From Candidatus Villigracilis propinquus (GTDB taxonomy: Bacteria > Chloroflexota > Anaerolineae > Anaerolineales > Villigracilaceae): a DNA stretch of 64,000 nucleotides. How positions within the stretch are numbered: the stretch's first letter is position 1; each line of letters opens with the position of its first letter. The notes beneath the pieces were generated by a model. The model saw only the letters and a list, made by a program, of their open reading frames with translations. It did not search any database and had not been told where the DNA came from. A program made the translations under genes and the position numbers. This document shows, piece after piece, positions 16,960 through 25,672 of this stretch. Where the stretch lies: contig JADKDM010000001.1 of assembly GCA_016714565.1 (NCBI GenBank), forward strand, positions 372,001-436,000. The letters run 5' to 3'.

Positions 16960-19159
16960 ATTGGGGGATAAAATTTTCTGAGAGTGTAAAGAGAAAAGTG
17001 GTGCCTTTTTCACCATCTTTGGATTCGATCCAAATTTTGCCCCCATGCACTTCGATGATCCGTTTAACCAAGGCTAGTCCAATGCCAGTGCCATTGCTAT
17101 TCGGATCCAGTTTGTCGAACAGGCCGAAGACCCTTTCTTGAAATTTCTTGTCGATGCCGACTCCATTATCCTTTACGAAAAACACAAAACCGCTTTCCAG
17201 TTTTTGCGCGCCGATCTCGATCATCGGTTCTTTCTGGTCGCCCATGAACTTACATGCGTTGTCTACCAAATTTTGAATGACTTCGATGAGACGCTCGGTG
17301 TCGCCAAAGACTTCAGGCAGTCCGCTTCCTACTTTGACCTCGACCTGCCGCATTTGCAATTGACCTTCCACTCGCTTTAGCGCTTCTTGAACGATCTCTG
17401 CAAATGGGGAATGATTGGGTTCGTTCATTACGCGTCCCACGCGGGATAGTTCCAAAAGTTCATTGAGCAGGAGGTGCATTTTTTCGGTGGCATCCGAAAT
17501 GCGCTTCACATCGCCTTGCAGGCGTTCAAAATTTCCAGTGCGCGCATCCTGTTCCAGGTAACCGAGAAACCCGCGAATGGTGATGAGCGGTGACTTTAGG
17601 TCGTGCGAGGCAGTGTAGGTGAAGCGCTCCAGTTCTGCATTTTTCAATTCGAGTTCCGAGATCAGTTTTTCCTGGATGGTGAGCTCCCTTTTTAATGATT
17701 CTTGAAGCCTTGTGTTTTCAATTGCCACCGCAAGGTTGGCGGCGATGGTGGAAAGCAGGCGCACGTCATTTTCAGTGAAGGCGTTTTCGATTTCCATGTC
17801 CTGCATGGAGATGACGCCAAGCGCGCGCTCTTCAATGAGCAGGGGAACAGTGAGCGAGGATTTGACGGGGTTCTTGTCGTAGTAGATCGCTCCATGCTGC
17901 GCGGATACCTCCATCCAGTTTTCATTGATCACGAGCGGGCGCTTTAATTTCATTACGCTGGATGTCAATCCCTTTCCGAACTTGATCGGCGAATTTTCAA
18001 TGGGATGCCCTTCATCATAATAATAGGGGAAATGGATCGTTTTGGAGGTGGTGTCCAACAGGGCAATAAATAAACTGGAGACGCTAAATGTCACTTTTAT
18101 CTGCTCTCCGGTATGTTGGATCAGGTTTTTCAGGTCCGTTTTCGCGATCAGGGCCTCGCTTACACCCCGAACCGCATCCAGGTCTGTGATGCGCTTTTTC
18201 AATTCCTCTTCCGCCATCTTGCGGGCGGTGATGTCCATCATGAATCCCTGAACCAATATCTGATTTTCGGCATCCACGAAAAATAACCCTTCGTCGTAGA
18301 TCCAGATATAGCGCCCATCTTTTGTTTTCAGTCGATATTCCAGGCGGGGCATAATGCCAGCTTTAAGGGCGTGTTTTTCTCTTTCCATATTGCTGGTTCG
18401 GTCATCAGGATGTATTTGTTTGTACCAGAACTGTTGGTCGCCCAGCCATTCTTCGGAGGTGAAGCCAGTGATCGTGGCTACCTGCGGGCTGATATACTGC
18501 CATTTTCCATTTTGACCAGGCTCAGCCACATAGACCACGGCTGGGATCCTTTCCACCAGGTTGCGGTAGCGATTCTCCGCATTGCGCAGCTTTTCTTCGA
18601 TCAATTTCCGTTCGGTCAACTCACTTTTGGCCTTGACGACATTCTCATTTAATTGATTGATTACCAGCCACTGAAGAATTGAGACAAGCGCAATGCATAT
18701 TGAAACCACGAAATAATCGGCGAAGACATTATATTGACTGAATTCATTGACGAGGATGCCCTGGGTTTCCAAAATACCCATTGCAATCACAAGCAGTATG
18801 ATGAGGCTTCCAACGATCAGGGTTCCGCGCCGACCTGCGAGCAGGCCCGCCGAAATGAGAACGACCACGAGTCCCACAATGGCTGTATCTCGTATTCCAT
18901 AATTGGAAAGCATCAGGCCGGAGATCAGCCCGAGGGATGCAAAAAGGGCTCCCCAGCGAGCTGCGCCTGTATATCCGCGAACTGCAAGCCATAGTGATGC
19001 TAAAAATACAACTCCAAGGCTGATCATCTGCCAGGGATTTATATTGATCAAAGCCAGGATAAGGGCCCCCACGAATGCAACGGCAAGTACGTAAACGACC
19101 GTTTTCTGGTCATTTTTTGGGGTAGGAGCGCTGGTTGCTGGACTGAATTTTTTTTTCAT
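16958..19159 (-). CDS. Membrane PAS-GAF histidine kinase
   Basis: A 733-residue kinase. The first about 185 residues hold six or seven hydrophobic helices with short loops. A short coiled coil (KAKSELTERKLIEEKLRNAE) leads to a PAS domain at about 195-320 (VERIPAVVYVAEPG, MMDITARKMAEEEL), a GAF domain at about 335-490, then HisKA with His519 in YTASHDLKSPL and an HATPase with NLVDNACKFMG and GIGLALVKRI. It is of the bacteriophytochrome-like HisKA subtype often found with PAS-GAF sensors. No receiver is fused and no response regulator adjoins, so it is an orphan kinase. It shares only a terminator region with the PadR gene. Signal unknown. Confidence 0.88.
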   Translation of the reverse strand: MKKKFSPATSAPTPKNDQKTVVYVLAVAFVGALILALININPWQMISLGVVFLASLWLAVRGYTGAARWGALFASLGLISGLMLSNYGIRDTAIVGLVVVLISAGLLAGRRGTLIVGSLIILLVIAMGILETQGILVNEFSQYNVFADYFVVSICIALVSILQWLVINQLNENVVKAKSELTERKLIEEKLRNAENRYRNLVERIPAVVYVAEPGQNGKWQYISPQVATITGFTSEEWLGDQQFWYKQIHPDDRTSNMEREKHALKAGIMPRLEYRLKTKDGRYIWIYDEGLFFVDAENQILVQGFMMDITARKMAEEELKKRITDLDAVRGVSEALIAKTDLKNLIQHTGEQIKVTFSVSSLFIALLDTTSKTIHFPYYYDEGHPIENSPIKFGKGLTSSVMKLKRPLVINENWMEVSAQHGAIYYDKNPVKSSLTVPLLIEERALGVISMQDMEIENAFTENDVRLLSTIAANLAVAIENTRLQESLKRELTIQEKLISELELKNAELERFTYTASHDLKSPLITIRGFLGYLEQDARTGNFERLQGDVKRISDATEKMHLLLNELLELSRVGRVMNEPNHSPFAEIVQEALKRVEGQLQMRQVEVKVGSGLPEVFGDTERLIEVIQNLVDNACKFMGDQKEPMIEIGAQKLESGFVFFVKDNGVGIDKKFQERVFGLFDKLDPNSNGTGIGLALVKRIIEVHGGKIWIESKDGEKGTTFLFTLSENFIPQ

Positions 19160-19221
19160 CTTTCAATTCATTGGAACAAATGGATATGTGTCTATTCTAC
19201 ATACAAGAACGATTAAAAGCC

Positions 19222-19245
19222 AGAACCCAGGTTTGCCTGGGTTCT
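19222..19245 (-). terminator. Terminator after tRNA-Thr
   Basis: AGAACCCAGG and CCTGGGTTCT pair around TTTG; on the minus strand the stem is followed by GGCTTTTAATC. It lies 5 bp beyond the tRNA 3' end. Confidence 0.85.
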
Positions 19246-19249
19246 CTTG

Positions 19250-19322
19250 AGCCACCAGTGGGATACGAACCCACGACCTAACGATTACGAATCGTTTGCT
19301 CTACCAGCTGAGCTATGGTGGC
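19250..19322 (-). tRNA. tRNA-Thr (anticodon CGT)
   Basis: On the minus strand the sequence folds as a complete cloverleaf: acceptor GCCACCA/TGGTGGC, D arm with GCTC-AGCTGGTA-GAGC, anticodon stem AACGA/TCGTT around the loop TTCGTAA (anticodon CGT, reading ACG), and T arm GTGGG-TTCGTAT-CCCAC. The 3' CCA is not encoded. The loop, the stems and the conserved TTCG are all intact. It is transcribed alone, from its own promoter to its own terminator. Confidence 0.95.
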
Positions 19323-19341
19323 TTATTGCATAGCGGGCGAG

Positions 19342-19370
19342 ATTATAAAGGATTTGGTTTAATCTCGCAA
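19342..19370 (-). promoter_or_regulatory. Promoter of tRNA-Thr
   Basis: TTGCGA, 17 bp and TATAAT on the minus strand, about 20 bp before the tRNA 5' end. An 8-bp inverted repeat (CGAGATTA at 19,338-19,345 and TAATCTCG at 19,360-19,367) overlaps it. Confidence 0.75.
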
Positions 19371-19412
19371 GTTTTGCCCTTTTCATGTTGTCTATCATTT
19401 CGGAGAAAATCA

Positions 19413-20672
19413 ATGTTACGTATTGCCATGCTTTCTTATCACACCTGTCCGCTTGCCACTTTGGGCGGCAAAGATACCGGCGGAATGAACGTCTACGTCC
19501 GCGATCTGACCTGTGAATTGGGTCGTTTGGGCGTCCATGTGGACGTTTTCACGCGTTCGCAGGATGAGCACGTGCCGCATGTATTGCATGACCTGGGCTA
19601 CGGTAACCGTGTGGTCCATATCACCGCCGGCCCGGAAGAGCCGAAGAGCAAGAGTGATATTGCCAAATATATCCCTGAATTTGCAGAGGGGATCATTCAG
19701 TTCGCAGCAGAAAAGGGAATCACATATGACATCATCCACAGCCATTATTGGATGTCTGGTTTGGCGGCGGAGTTGTTGAGCAAGGCTTGGGGTGGAATTC
19801 CCGTGGTTCACATGTTCCACACTCTGGGAGAGATGAAGAATCGGGTGGCGAGGTCGGAGGATGAAAAGGCAGGCGTGGACCGACTCAAAGGCGAGAGGCA
19901 GGTGCTCCGTAGTGCGAAGCGGATCATCGTCGCCACGCTGGCGGAAATGACCCAGCTTCGATTCCTCTATCGAGCAGACAGCCGCAAAATGACGGTCATC
20001 CCGCCGGGGGTAGATACGAGTCATTTTTATCCGATCCCTGCGGATGAGGCCAAGCAATACATCGGCTTGAAACCTGAAAACCGCATGGTGCTTTTCGTCG
20101 GGCGCATCGAACCGTTGAAAGGTATCGACACATTAATACAAGCCATGTCTTGTTTGGATTTGCAGGATATGCATTGCCCTGTCCATTTGGCGATCATCGG
20201 CGGTGATGTGGATGTGAGTCCCGAAGAAATGTCTGATGAAATGACGCGTCTGCAAAAAATGTGTGATGACCTTTGTATGGGCGGCATGGTACTTTTCCTC
20301 GGCAAGCGTGGACAGGACACCCTGCCGTATTACTATTCCGCGGCGGAGGTGGTGGTGATGCCTTCGTTGTATGAATCGTTTGGGATGGTGGCGCTGGAGG
20401 CGATGGCGTGCGGAACCCCTGTCATTGCCTCGGAGGTGGGCGGGCTTGGATATCTTGTGCAAAACGGAGTCACCGGATACACCATCCCCGATAGCGACCC
20501 CGCTGAATTATGCGATAAATTGTCACGCCTGTTGGGCGATGCGGACTTGCGAATTCAAATGGGGAATTCCGCCGCTGAGTACGCTGCCAATTATGCCTGG
20601 AATAAAATTGCATCCCAGATCATTGATGTTTACAAGGAACTTGCGGTCAAGCCCCCTGAATTACCCGCTTAA
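19413..20672 (+). CDS. GT4-family glycosyltransferase
   Basis: A 419-residue retaining glycosyltransferase of GT-B fold. The N-terminal half has MLRIAMLSYHTCPLATLGGKD and TGGMNVYVRDL, the donor/acceptor loop pattern of the MshA and sucrose-phosphate-synthase-like GT4 group, and IIHSHYWMSG. The C-terminal half has FVGRIEPLKGIDTLI and the nucleotide-sugar EXXXXXXXE pattern PSLYESFGMVALEAMACGTPV. The open frame extends upstream to 19,296 but that part overlaps the tRNA gene on the other strand; I chose the ATG at 19,413 with CGGAGAAAAT before it. The product could be a glycolipid, a compatible solute or a thiol precursor; no neighbour decides. Family certain, reaction unknown. Confidence 0.85.
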   Translation: MLRIAMLSYHTCPLATLGGKDTGGMNVYVRDLTCELGRLGVHVDVFTRSQDEHVPHVLHDLGYGNRVVHITAGPEEPKSKSDIAKYIPEFAEGIIQFAAEKGITYDIIHSHYWMSGLAAELLSKAWGGIPVVHMFHTLGEMKNRVARSEDEKAGVDRLKGERQVLRSAKRIIVATLAEMTQLRFLYRADSRKMTVIPPGVDTSHFYPIPADEAKQYIGLKPENRMVLFVGRIEPLKGIDTLIQAMSCLDLQDMHCPVHLAIIGGDVDVSPEEMSDEMTRLQKMCDDLCMGGMVLFLGKRGQDTLPYYYSAAEVVVMPSLYESFGMVALEAMACGTPVIASEVGGLGYLVQNGVTGYTIPDSDPAELCDKLSRLLGDADLRIQMGNSAAEYAANYAWNKIASQIIDVYKELAVKPPELPA

Positions 20673-20674
20673 AC

Positions 20675-21436
20675 TTAATCCTTTATCCGTACATAAAAAA
20701 TGATCGGTCCACCGTTTTCCTGCGAGCGCATTTCAAAGCGGTCACTTAATTTGCTGATCATCTTTGAGAGTTGCTTGTGGCCATACGTGCGCGGGTCAAA
20801 ACTTGGGTCCACCTGATACAGCGCGTTGCCCATGTTCGCCAGCGACGCCCAGCCATCCTGCTGCACGGCCATTTCGAACGCCTGCGTTAAGATCGGCAGC
20901 GGGTCAAGCTCTTCATTTTCGCCCTTGGTTTTCTTGGCCTTGGCATTGTTGGTATTTTTTTGCTGCACAGCCTTCTTTTCCGCTGCGAGATTTTCGGTGT
21001 ACACAAACACATCGCAGGCATTCACGAACGGCTTCGGCGTTTTCTTTTCGCCGATGCCCATCACAAAGATGCCCGTCTCGCGGATGCGGGTTGCGAGCCG
21101 CGTGTAATCGCTGTCGCTCGAGACGAGACAAAATCCATCCACCACGCTGGTGTGCAAAATATCCATCGCGTCAATGATCATCGCGCTGTCGGTTGCATTT
21201 TTCCCAATGGTGTAGCGAAACTGCTGAATAGGCTGGAATGCGTGAAAGTTCAATGTATCCTTCCACGAATTCATATTGTTCGTCGTCCAATCGCCATAAA
21301 TACGGCGGACCGTCACCTGTCCGTAGCGCCCCGCTTCGACCAGCATTTGCGAAAGCAGACCCGCCTGAGCGTTATCACCATCGATCAGCATGGCGATCTT
21401 GTTGCGTGAAAGGGATTTGATTTGTTCGTCTGTCAT
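20675..21436 (-). CDS. NYN-domain putative ribonuclease with C-terminal OST-HTH/LOTUS domain
   Basis: A 253-residue protein. Residues about 12-150 form a NYN (PIN-like, DUF88/LabA) fold: IAMLIDGDNAQ supplies the first acidic residues, SAMIIDAMDILH the second and LVSSDSDYTRLATRIRE the third, so the metal-binding acid set is intact. A charged Lys-rich linker follows (AEKKAVQQKN), and residues about 178-250 look like an OST-HTH/LOTUS RNA-binding module (ALYQVDPSFDPRTYGHKQLS). Such proteins are thought to cleave or bind RNA; targets are unknown. A TATAAT box only 6 bp before the ATG predicts a leaderless message. It faces the YkgJ-like gene head to head. Confidence 0.82.
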   Translation of the reverse strand: MTDEQIKSLSRNKIAMLIDGDNAQAGLLSQMLVEAGRYGQVTVRRIYGDWTTNNMNSWKDTLNFHAFQPIQQFRYTIGKNATDSAMIIDAMDILHTSVVDGFCLVSSDSDYTRLATRIRETGIFVMGIGEKKTPKPFVNACDVFVYTENLAAEKKAVQQKNTNNAKAKKTKGENEELDPLPILTQAFEMAVQQDGWASLANMGNALYQVDPSFDPRTYGHKQLSKMISKLSDRFEMRSQENGGPIIFYVRIKD

Positions 21437-21442
21437 ACGTTG

Positions 21443-21448
21443 ATTATA
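21443..21448 (-). promoter_or_regulatory. -10 box directly before the NYN gene
   Basis: TATAAT on the minus strand with only CAACGT between it and the ATG; TTAAGA lies 16 bp upstream as a weak -35. No ribosome-binding site is present. Confidence 0.6.
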
Positions 21449-21534
21449 CCCTCGCGCGCCTCTTTCTTAACGGATAACTGATTCTGTTTTCTGATTCATT
21501 TCCCTCCGCTTTATCATCCCGCTAGACAAAGCCG

Positions 21535-21540
21535 TATAAT
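21535..21540 (+). promoter_or_regulatory. -10 box directly before the YkgJ-like gene
   Basis: TATAAT ends 6 bp before the ATG at 21,547, with TTATCA 18 bp upstream as a weak -35 box. There is no Shine-Dalgarno sequence, so the message is predicted to be leaderless. Confidence 0.6.
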
Positions 21541-21546
21541 ATCCTC

Positions 21547-22083
21547 ATGACTGAACCTACTCAAACGGGCGATTCGCCTGCAAATATTTTATGCAAATCC
21601 TGCGGCCTATGTTGCACGGGACATTTATTCGCCTGGGCACATCTCAACGCCGCCGAGCTTTTCTACGCTCAATCTCTTGGCTTGAACGTCATTCAAGATA
21701 ACCCACACCAGCGCGGATTTACCCAGCCCTGCCCAATGTGGAACGGAGTTTGTGCCTTGTACACCTCCCCGAAGTATCCGCGCAGTTGCAAAAGATATAA
21801 CTGCGATGTGCTGCGCCGACTCCTTGACGAAGACATTTCCCTGCCCGATGCATTATCCATCATTCAAGAGACTCTGACCCTGATCCGCGAGATCGAGCTG
21901 CTTTTGCCCGCCTCATCCGCACTCAGTTTTCGCGAACGGTTGATTGCCTTCAAAGAAGAACTGGAATCGAACGAGAGGGAATATACGGAGTCGGAGAATG
22001 AATTTCTGAGCAAAGCCGAAGTGCTGCTGACCTATTATGAAGAGGGTTTCGGCATGGACGATTTTATCGATTACGAAAAATAA
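21547..22083 (+). CDS. YkgJ-family cysteine-cluster protein
   Basis: A 178-residue soluble protein with the YkgJ (CxxCxxCC) zinc- or iron-binding pattern: CKSCGLCC near residue 20, then a QPCPMWNGVCALY segment and PRSCKRYNCD, eight or nine cysteines in all in the first 90 residues. The rest is helical and acidic. The family is widespread but its function is not established; metal binding, possibly an iron-sulfur cluster, is inferred from the cysteines. Transcribed divergently from the NYN gene, with both promoters in the 110-bp gap; the stop lies 3 bp from the end of the convergent toroid-protein gene. Confidence 0.8.
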   Translation: MTEPTQTGDSPANILCKSCGLCCTGHLFAWAHLNAAELFYAQSLGLNVIQDNPHQRGFTQPCPMWNGVCALYTSPKYPRSCKRYNCDVLRRLLDEDISLPDALSIIQETLTLIREIELLLPASSALSFRERLIAFKEELESNEREYTESENEFLSKAEVLLTYYEEGFGMDDFIDYEK

Positions 22084-22086
22084 ACA

Positions 22087-23013
22087 CTATTTTTTCCACC
22101 AATTCAAAACCCGCAGCGCCCGCAGAGTATTCCACCTGCTGGGTTGACCTGCTTTCTCCAGATCAAAATACTTTAATCCAGACATGCCGCTGTTCATCGG
22201 CCAAGTCCCATCTTTCTTTTGTTTGCTTTGCAACAACTCAATCGCATCGGACATGCGCTCGTCACGCGGAGCATTGCACGCTTGGAAATAATCCAGCGCG
22301 CGGATAAAGTCATATTTCCAGCGGGGAGGGAAGGGCATGGTTGTCATCTTCGGGTCGAAGACTTTGCCCGTGCGGTGTGATTTATACAGGCGATGCGCGA
22401 GCAGGAATTCATGTCCACGGGCGCGGACTTTGCTGATCAGCTTTTTCTTTTCTGGGAAGAGACATTCGTATTCGTACAGTCCCTCCAGCGCTGAGATCGT
22501 TGTGTGAAACGATGAGTGGGTTGCGCCTTTGGGCGATTCGCAGTTCCAGCCGCCATCGGACATTTGTTGGCTGACCACAAACGAAGCAATGGCATGGATT
22601 CGCTCGTCAGGGTAGCGGAAATAGGCCAGCAGGGCGAGGATCATGCTTGTGACGCAAGTCTCACTGTATTTCCATGCATACGAAAAGAAGTTGATGCCCC
22701 CGTCTGTGTAAAAGCCTTCATCAAGAAATAATTTGCAAGCCCGTTTTGCCTGCGGATTATTTGGCGGCAGACCAAGCAGGCGTAAGGTCAACATGGTGTA
22801 GGTGGTAGAGATAAATTTGGGGCCATATATTCCGCCGCCCCAGCGTCCGTCTGAATCTTGCACATCAAGCAGACGCAAGCCCCAGCCTTCCTTTGTAATT
22901 TTCTTCCGTTCGGCTTCATACTTCGTTGGAGATAGTTTCAACAAGTCACGCTGCACCTGCCAGCGGATGGAAGGGTCACCTTCGAGTAACCAGGAAATGA
23001 TTTCAGGTTTCAT
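22087..23013 (-). CDS. Alpha/alpha-toroid (prenyltransferase/squalene-cyclase-like repeat) protein
   Basis: A 308-residue protein with repeated QxxDGxW-type motifs: QDSDGRWGGGIYG, QQMSDGGWNCES and QKKDGTWPMN, separated by pairs of helices, as in the toroid fold of squalene cyclases and protein prenyltransferases. The catalytic DXDD of squalene-hopene cyclases is absent and the length is half that of those enzymes, so it is not a hopanoid cyclase. Its first codons overlap the end of recJ by 4 bp (ATGA), so it is translated from the recJ message. Function unknown; a binding role for a large ligand is possible. Confidence 0.7.
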   Translation of the reverse strand: MKPEIISWLLEGDPSIRWQVQRDLLKLSPTKYEAERKKITKEGWGLRLLDVQDSDGRWGGGIYGPKFISTTYTMLTLRLLGLPPNNPQAKRACKLFLDEGFYTDGGINFFSYAWKYSETCVTSMILALLAYFRYPDERIHAIASFVVSQQMSDGGWNCESPKGATHSSFHTTISALEGLYEYECLFPEKKKLISKVRARGHEFLLAHRLYKSHRTGKVFDPKMTTMPFPPRWKYDFIRALDYFQACNAPRDERMSDAIELLQSKQKKDGTWPMNSGMSGLKYFDLEKAGQPSRWNTLRALRVLNWWKK

Positions 23014-25336
23014 GTTTGGAAAATTTTAGTCAGATCAGCGGTTGCGAAAAATTTTCGGTAGGCAGAGGTTTCATTCAATATCCCGCGCAGTGCTACGAAC
23101 AATTCTGCCTGCAAATATGGATTCTTTTCCCGCGTCTCTTTAGAGAGAGTCAAATTGTCATCTTCCATTGTTACGGTCAATTGTCCTGTTGCCGATAACC
23201 ACTCCAAACTTACCTGTACTGCGCTTTCACGGCAGGACATTGCTGCTGCAAGTTCGGAAGTGGTTGTCTTTCCTCCGCGCTGGTTCAAGACGAATTTGCA
23301 TAAACCTGCAAGATGAGCCAGAAACTCATCAGGTTTTTCTTCCGCAGGCGGGATGGCAAAAACGTAAACCGTTTTGGGTTTGACGATCTCCAGTGCTTTT
23401 CGCAGGTCAGCAGGGGAGGCGGGGGTGGTGTAGATGGAAAGTTCATCCGCCTGCTGTAACTCGCGCCGTGATTTTCCAACAGCTTTGTCAGAGCCTTCCG
23501 CCCAAATGAGCGTGGATGGTTGAAGATTCAATAATGACGGTTGCAATCTCAAATCTCTAATCTCCAGTCGCGCGTTTTGAACTTCGACAGCCTGCTCTTC
23601 CGTGATTCTGAAATCCTCAAATTGCAGGGTGGCTTGTTTCTGTCCACGGTAGGTGGAGGCGCGCAGGGAGTAGGCAATGTCAAAGGTGCTGTTGTCCTCA
23701 GGGAGTTCTTCCCCCGCGCCGCTCCACCACAAAAGGGACTGAACATTTCCGTCCGCATCTTCGATGTTCAAGCGCAGATGTTCTTTTGCTTTGCCAATGG
23801 TCGAGACCGATTTCAATTTCACGTTGCGAGAAGCAAGTGTGAGCGATGGGTTGCCCGCGCCGAAAGGCGCGAGCATTTCCAATGTGTCAGCGAGGGAAAT
23901 GTTTATTTCTTGCAGACCAAGCCAGGCGTCGATCTGAAGCGTAGGCTCTTCGAAGACGATGCTCCCCAGCTGTTTTTCAATCGCTTTGCCGAGTCCACGC
24001 CGGAATTCGTTCAGCTTATCCGCATCAAATGACATGCCCGCCGCCATGGGATGACCGCCGAATCCGCGCAGGATATTTTTTTGCGTGGCAATGGCTTCGG
24101 TGATGTGCAAGCCTTCGATGGAGCGGGCCGAGCCGCGCATGATGCCATCTTCGGATTCGTTCAGCAAAATGGCGGGCTTGTGATAGCGCTCCACGAGTTT
24201 GTTGGCAACGATGCCCACCACGCCGCCGGGCCAGCCGGGGTGTGCAAGGACAATGGCGGGTTCTTCGAGCAGAGCGGGGTTGGCTTTCAATTGGGCTTCT
24301 GCCGCTTGAAAGACTTGCGAGGTCAACATGCGCCGTTGCATGTTCAGTCCTTCAATTTGAGCAGCTAACACTCTTGCGCGTGCAGAGTCTTGCGTGAGCA
24401 ATAATTCAACTGCGGGGTTAGCATCTCCCAAGCGACCAAGCGCATTCAAGCGCGGCGCAAAAGTAAAGCCGATGGTTTCCTCGGTCAGTGTATCGAGCGG
24501 TGTGCTTGCGAGATCTGCCATCACTTTCAAGCCGAGGCGATTTGTGTTTCGCAGAGCTTGAATTCCTTTTTGCGCAAGCGAGCGGGTTTCGCCTTTGAGC
24601 AAAGCCACATCTGCGATGAGACCGAGGGCGACGAGATCAAGCAGGTCTGCGGACGACAGACGATGGACGATGGACGACTCGTGGTCTGCGGTCCGTGGTC
24701 TGTTGTCCAATAACGCTTCTGCCAATTTGTATGCCACGCCCACACCCGCCAAATATTTCAGCGGATGATCTTCGGGTAACAATTTTGGGTTGACGATGGC
24801 TTTCGCATTTGGGAGCGTTTCGCCGAGATCGTGATGGTCGGTGATCACTACATCTACGCTGCGCGAGTTGGCGTAATCAATGGCTTCGTGGGCGGTGATG
24901 CCTGTGTCGCAGGTGACGATCAGCTTCACGCCGCCATCGATGATCGGCTTGAGCGACTCAATGTGAACGCCGTGGCTTTCCTTCCCACGGATGGGGATGT
25001 AGTATGAAACGTTCGCGCCCAACGCCCGCAGGGTTTGCACCAGCAGGGTGGTGGATGTTTGTCCGTCCACATCGAAGTCACCCCACACGCAAATCTTTTC
25101 TTTTTTGCGTATAGCCAGAAGATGCGGTCTACTGCTTTTTCGATATCAGGAAATGGCGTGGGCGGATTCGCATCTGGATGTAAGAACGCTTCCACATCTT
25201 CGGGACGGCTGATCCCGCGTCGAAGGAGAGTCTGCTCGACGAGGGGATGCAGCTTCAGGCCTGTGCTGAGTTGCGCCGAAACGTCCGCGAAAGAGGCGGG
25301 GATTGGTATGGGTTGAGGATCAAGCCAGCGAGTCAT
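23010..25336 (-). CDS. recJ: Single-stranded-DNA exonuclease RecJ, frameshifted
   Basis: Read as one gene of about 775 codons. The N-terminal part from 25,336 (MTRWLDPQPIPIPASF, LVEQTLLRRGISRPEDVEAFL) leads into the DHH core in another frame: VWGDFDVDGQTSTTLL, VTCDTGITAHEAI and VITDHHDLGETLP hold the metal ligands, and GFGGHPMAAGMSF is the DHHA1 motif. The frames part at about 25,115-25,123, where one base seems missing (ATCTTCTGG; adding a C before TT restores ILLAIRKKEK). RecJ degrades single-stranded DNA 5' to 3' in recombination and mismatch repair. Two stretches of the protein, about residues 215-235 and 590-610, are translated palindromic repeats. A TAAAAT box 8 bp before the ATG hints at a leaderless mRNA. 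Sequencing error is the likeliest cause of the shift. Confidence 0.85.
23528..23580. repeat. Word repeat inside the recJ frame (C-terminal copy)
   Basis: On the coding strand this stretch runs through GGAGATTAGAGATTTGAGATT and ends near TTGAATCTTCAACC. It uses the same short words (GAGATT, CAACC) as the palindromic spacers at 10,755-10,870 and 12,171-12,222 and encodes LEIRDLRLQPSLLNLQPST, a patch with no counterpart expected in the RecJ core. Confidence 0.55.
24648..24712. repeat. Word repeat inside the recJ frame (core copy)
   Basis: The sequence repeats GACGATGGACGATGGACGA, followed by TGGTCTGCGGTCCGTGGTCTG, an imperfect inverted repeat of the first part (TCTGCGGACGACAGACGA). It is read through in frame as NRPRTADHESSIVHRLSSA. 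It sits between two conserved core segments of RecJ. Confidence 0.6.
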
Positions 25337-25455
25337 GGTTAATCATTTTAATCGAGATTGATATTCCTGTTGCACAGTAAGTGGTGTCTAATTGTGCAGG
25401 CCCACTCGCATGGCATTCAATGAGCAATCCAATAAACTTTACAGGAAGTTAGGAA

Positions 25456-25516
25456 AACCATCCCGAAGGTTGCCGTCTGGCGCTCCAAGTATTCGGAGTA
25501 CACCTTCAGGACGGTT
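25456..25516. repeat. Palindromic element upstream of the lipoprotein operon
   Basis: AACCATCCCGAAGGT is answered by ACCTTCAGGACGGTT (13 of 15 positions pair), with an inner CTCC/GGAG hairpin. It has no T-tract. The rest of the 336-bp spacer (25,337-25,672) holds no gene I can support, only AT-rich sequence and a good ribosome-binding site (AAAGGAGA) for the next gene. Confidence 0.6.
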
Positions 25517-25672
25517 CTTGTATTTTATTTCTGAGATAGGAAAATACAGTTCTTTTTACATCTATTTTACAACTTGATGACAGATGTCATGGCTGAATTG
25601 GGAAGCCCATGATGCTGCTCACTCATCTTTTATTCCGTGAAGGTCTAGAATGTTTGATAAAGGAGATAAGAC

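Noticed and set aside
19296..19412. Extension of the glycosyltransferase frame
   Set aside because: It overlaps the tRNA-Thr gene and its promoter on the other strand and has no similarity to the GT4 start.
25392..25577. 61-codon frame before the lipoprotein operon
   Set aside because: It is read through the palindromic element, has no ribosome-binding site and no hydrophobic or domain pattern.
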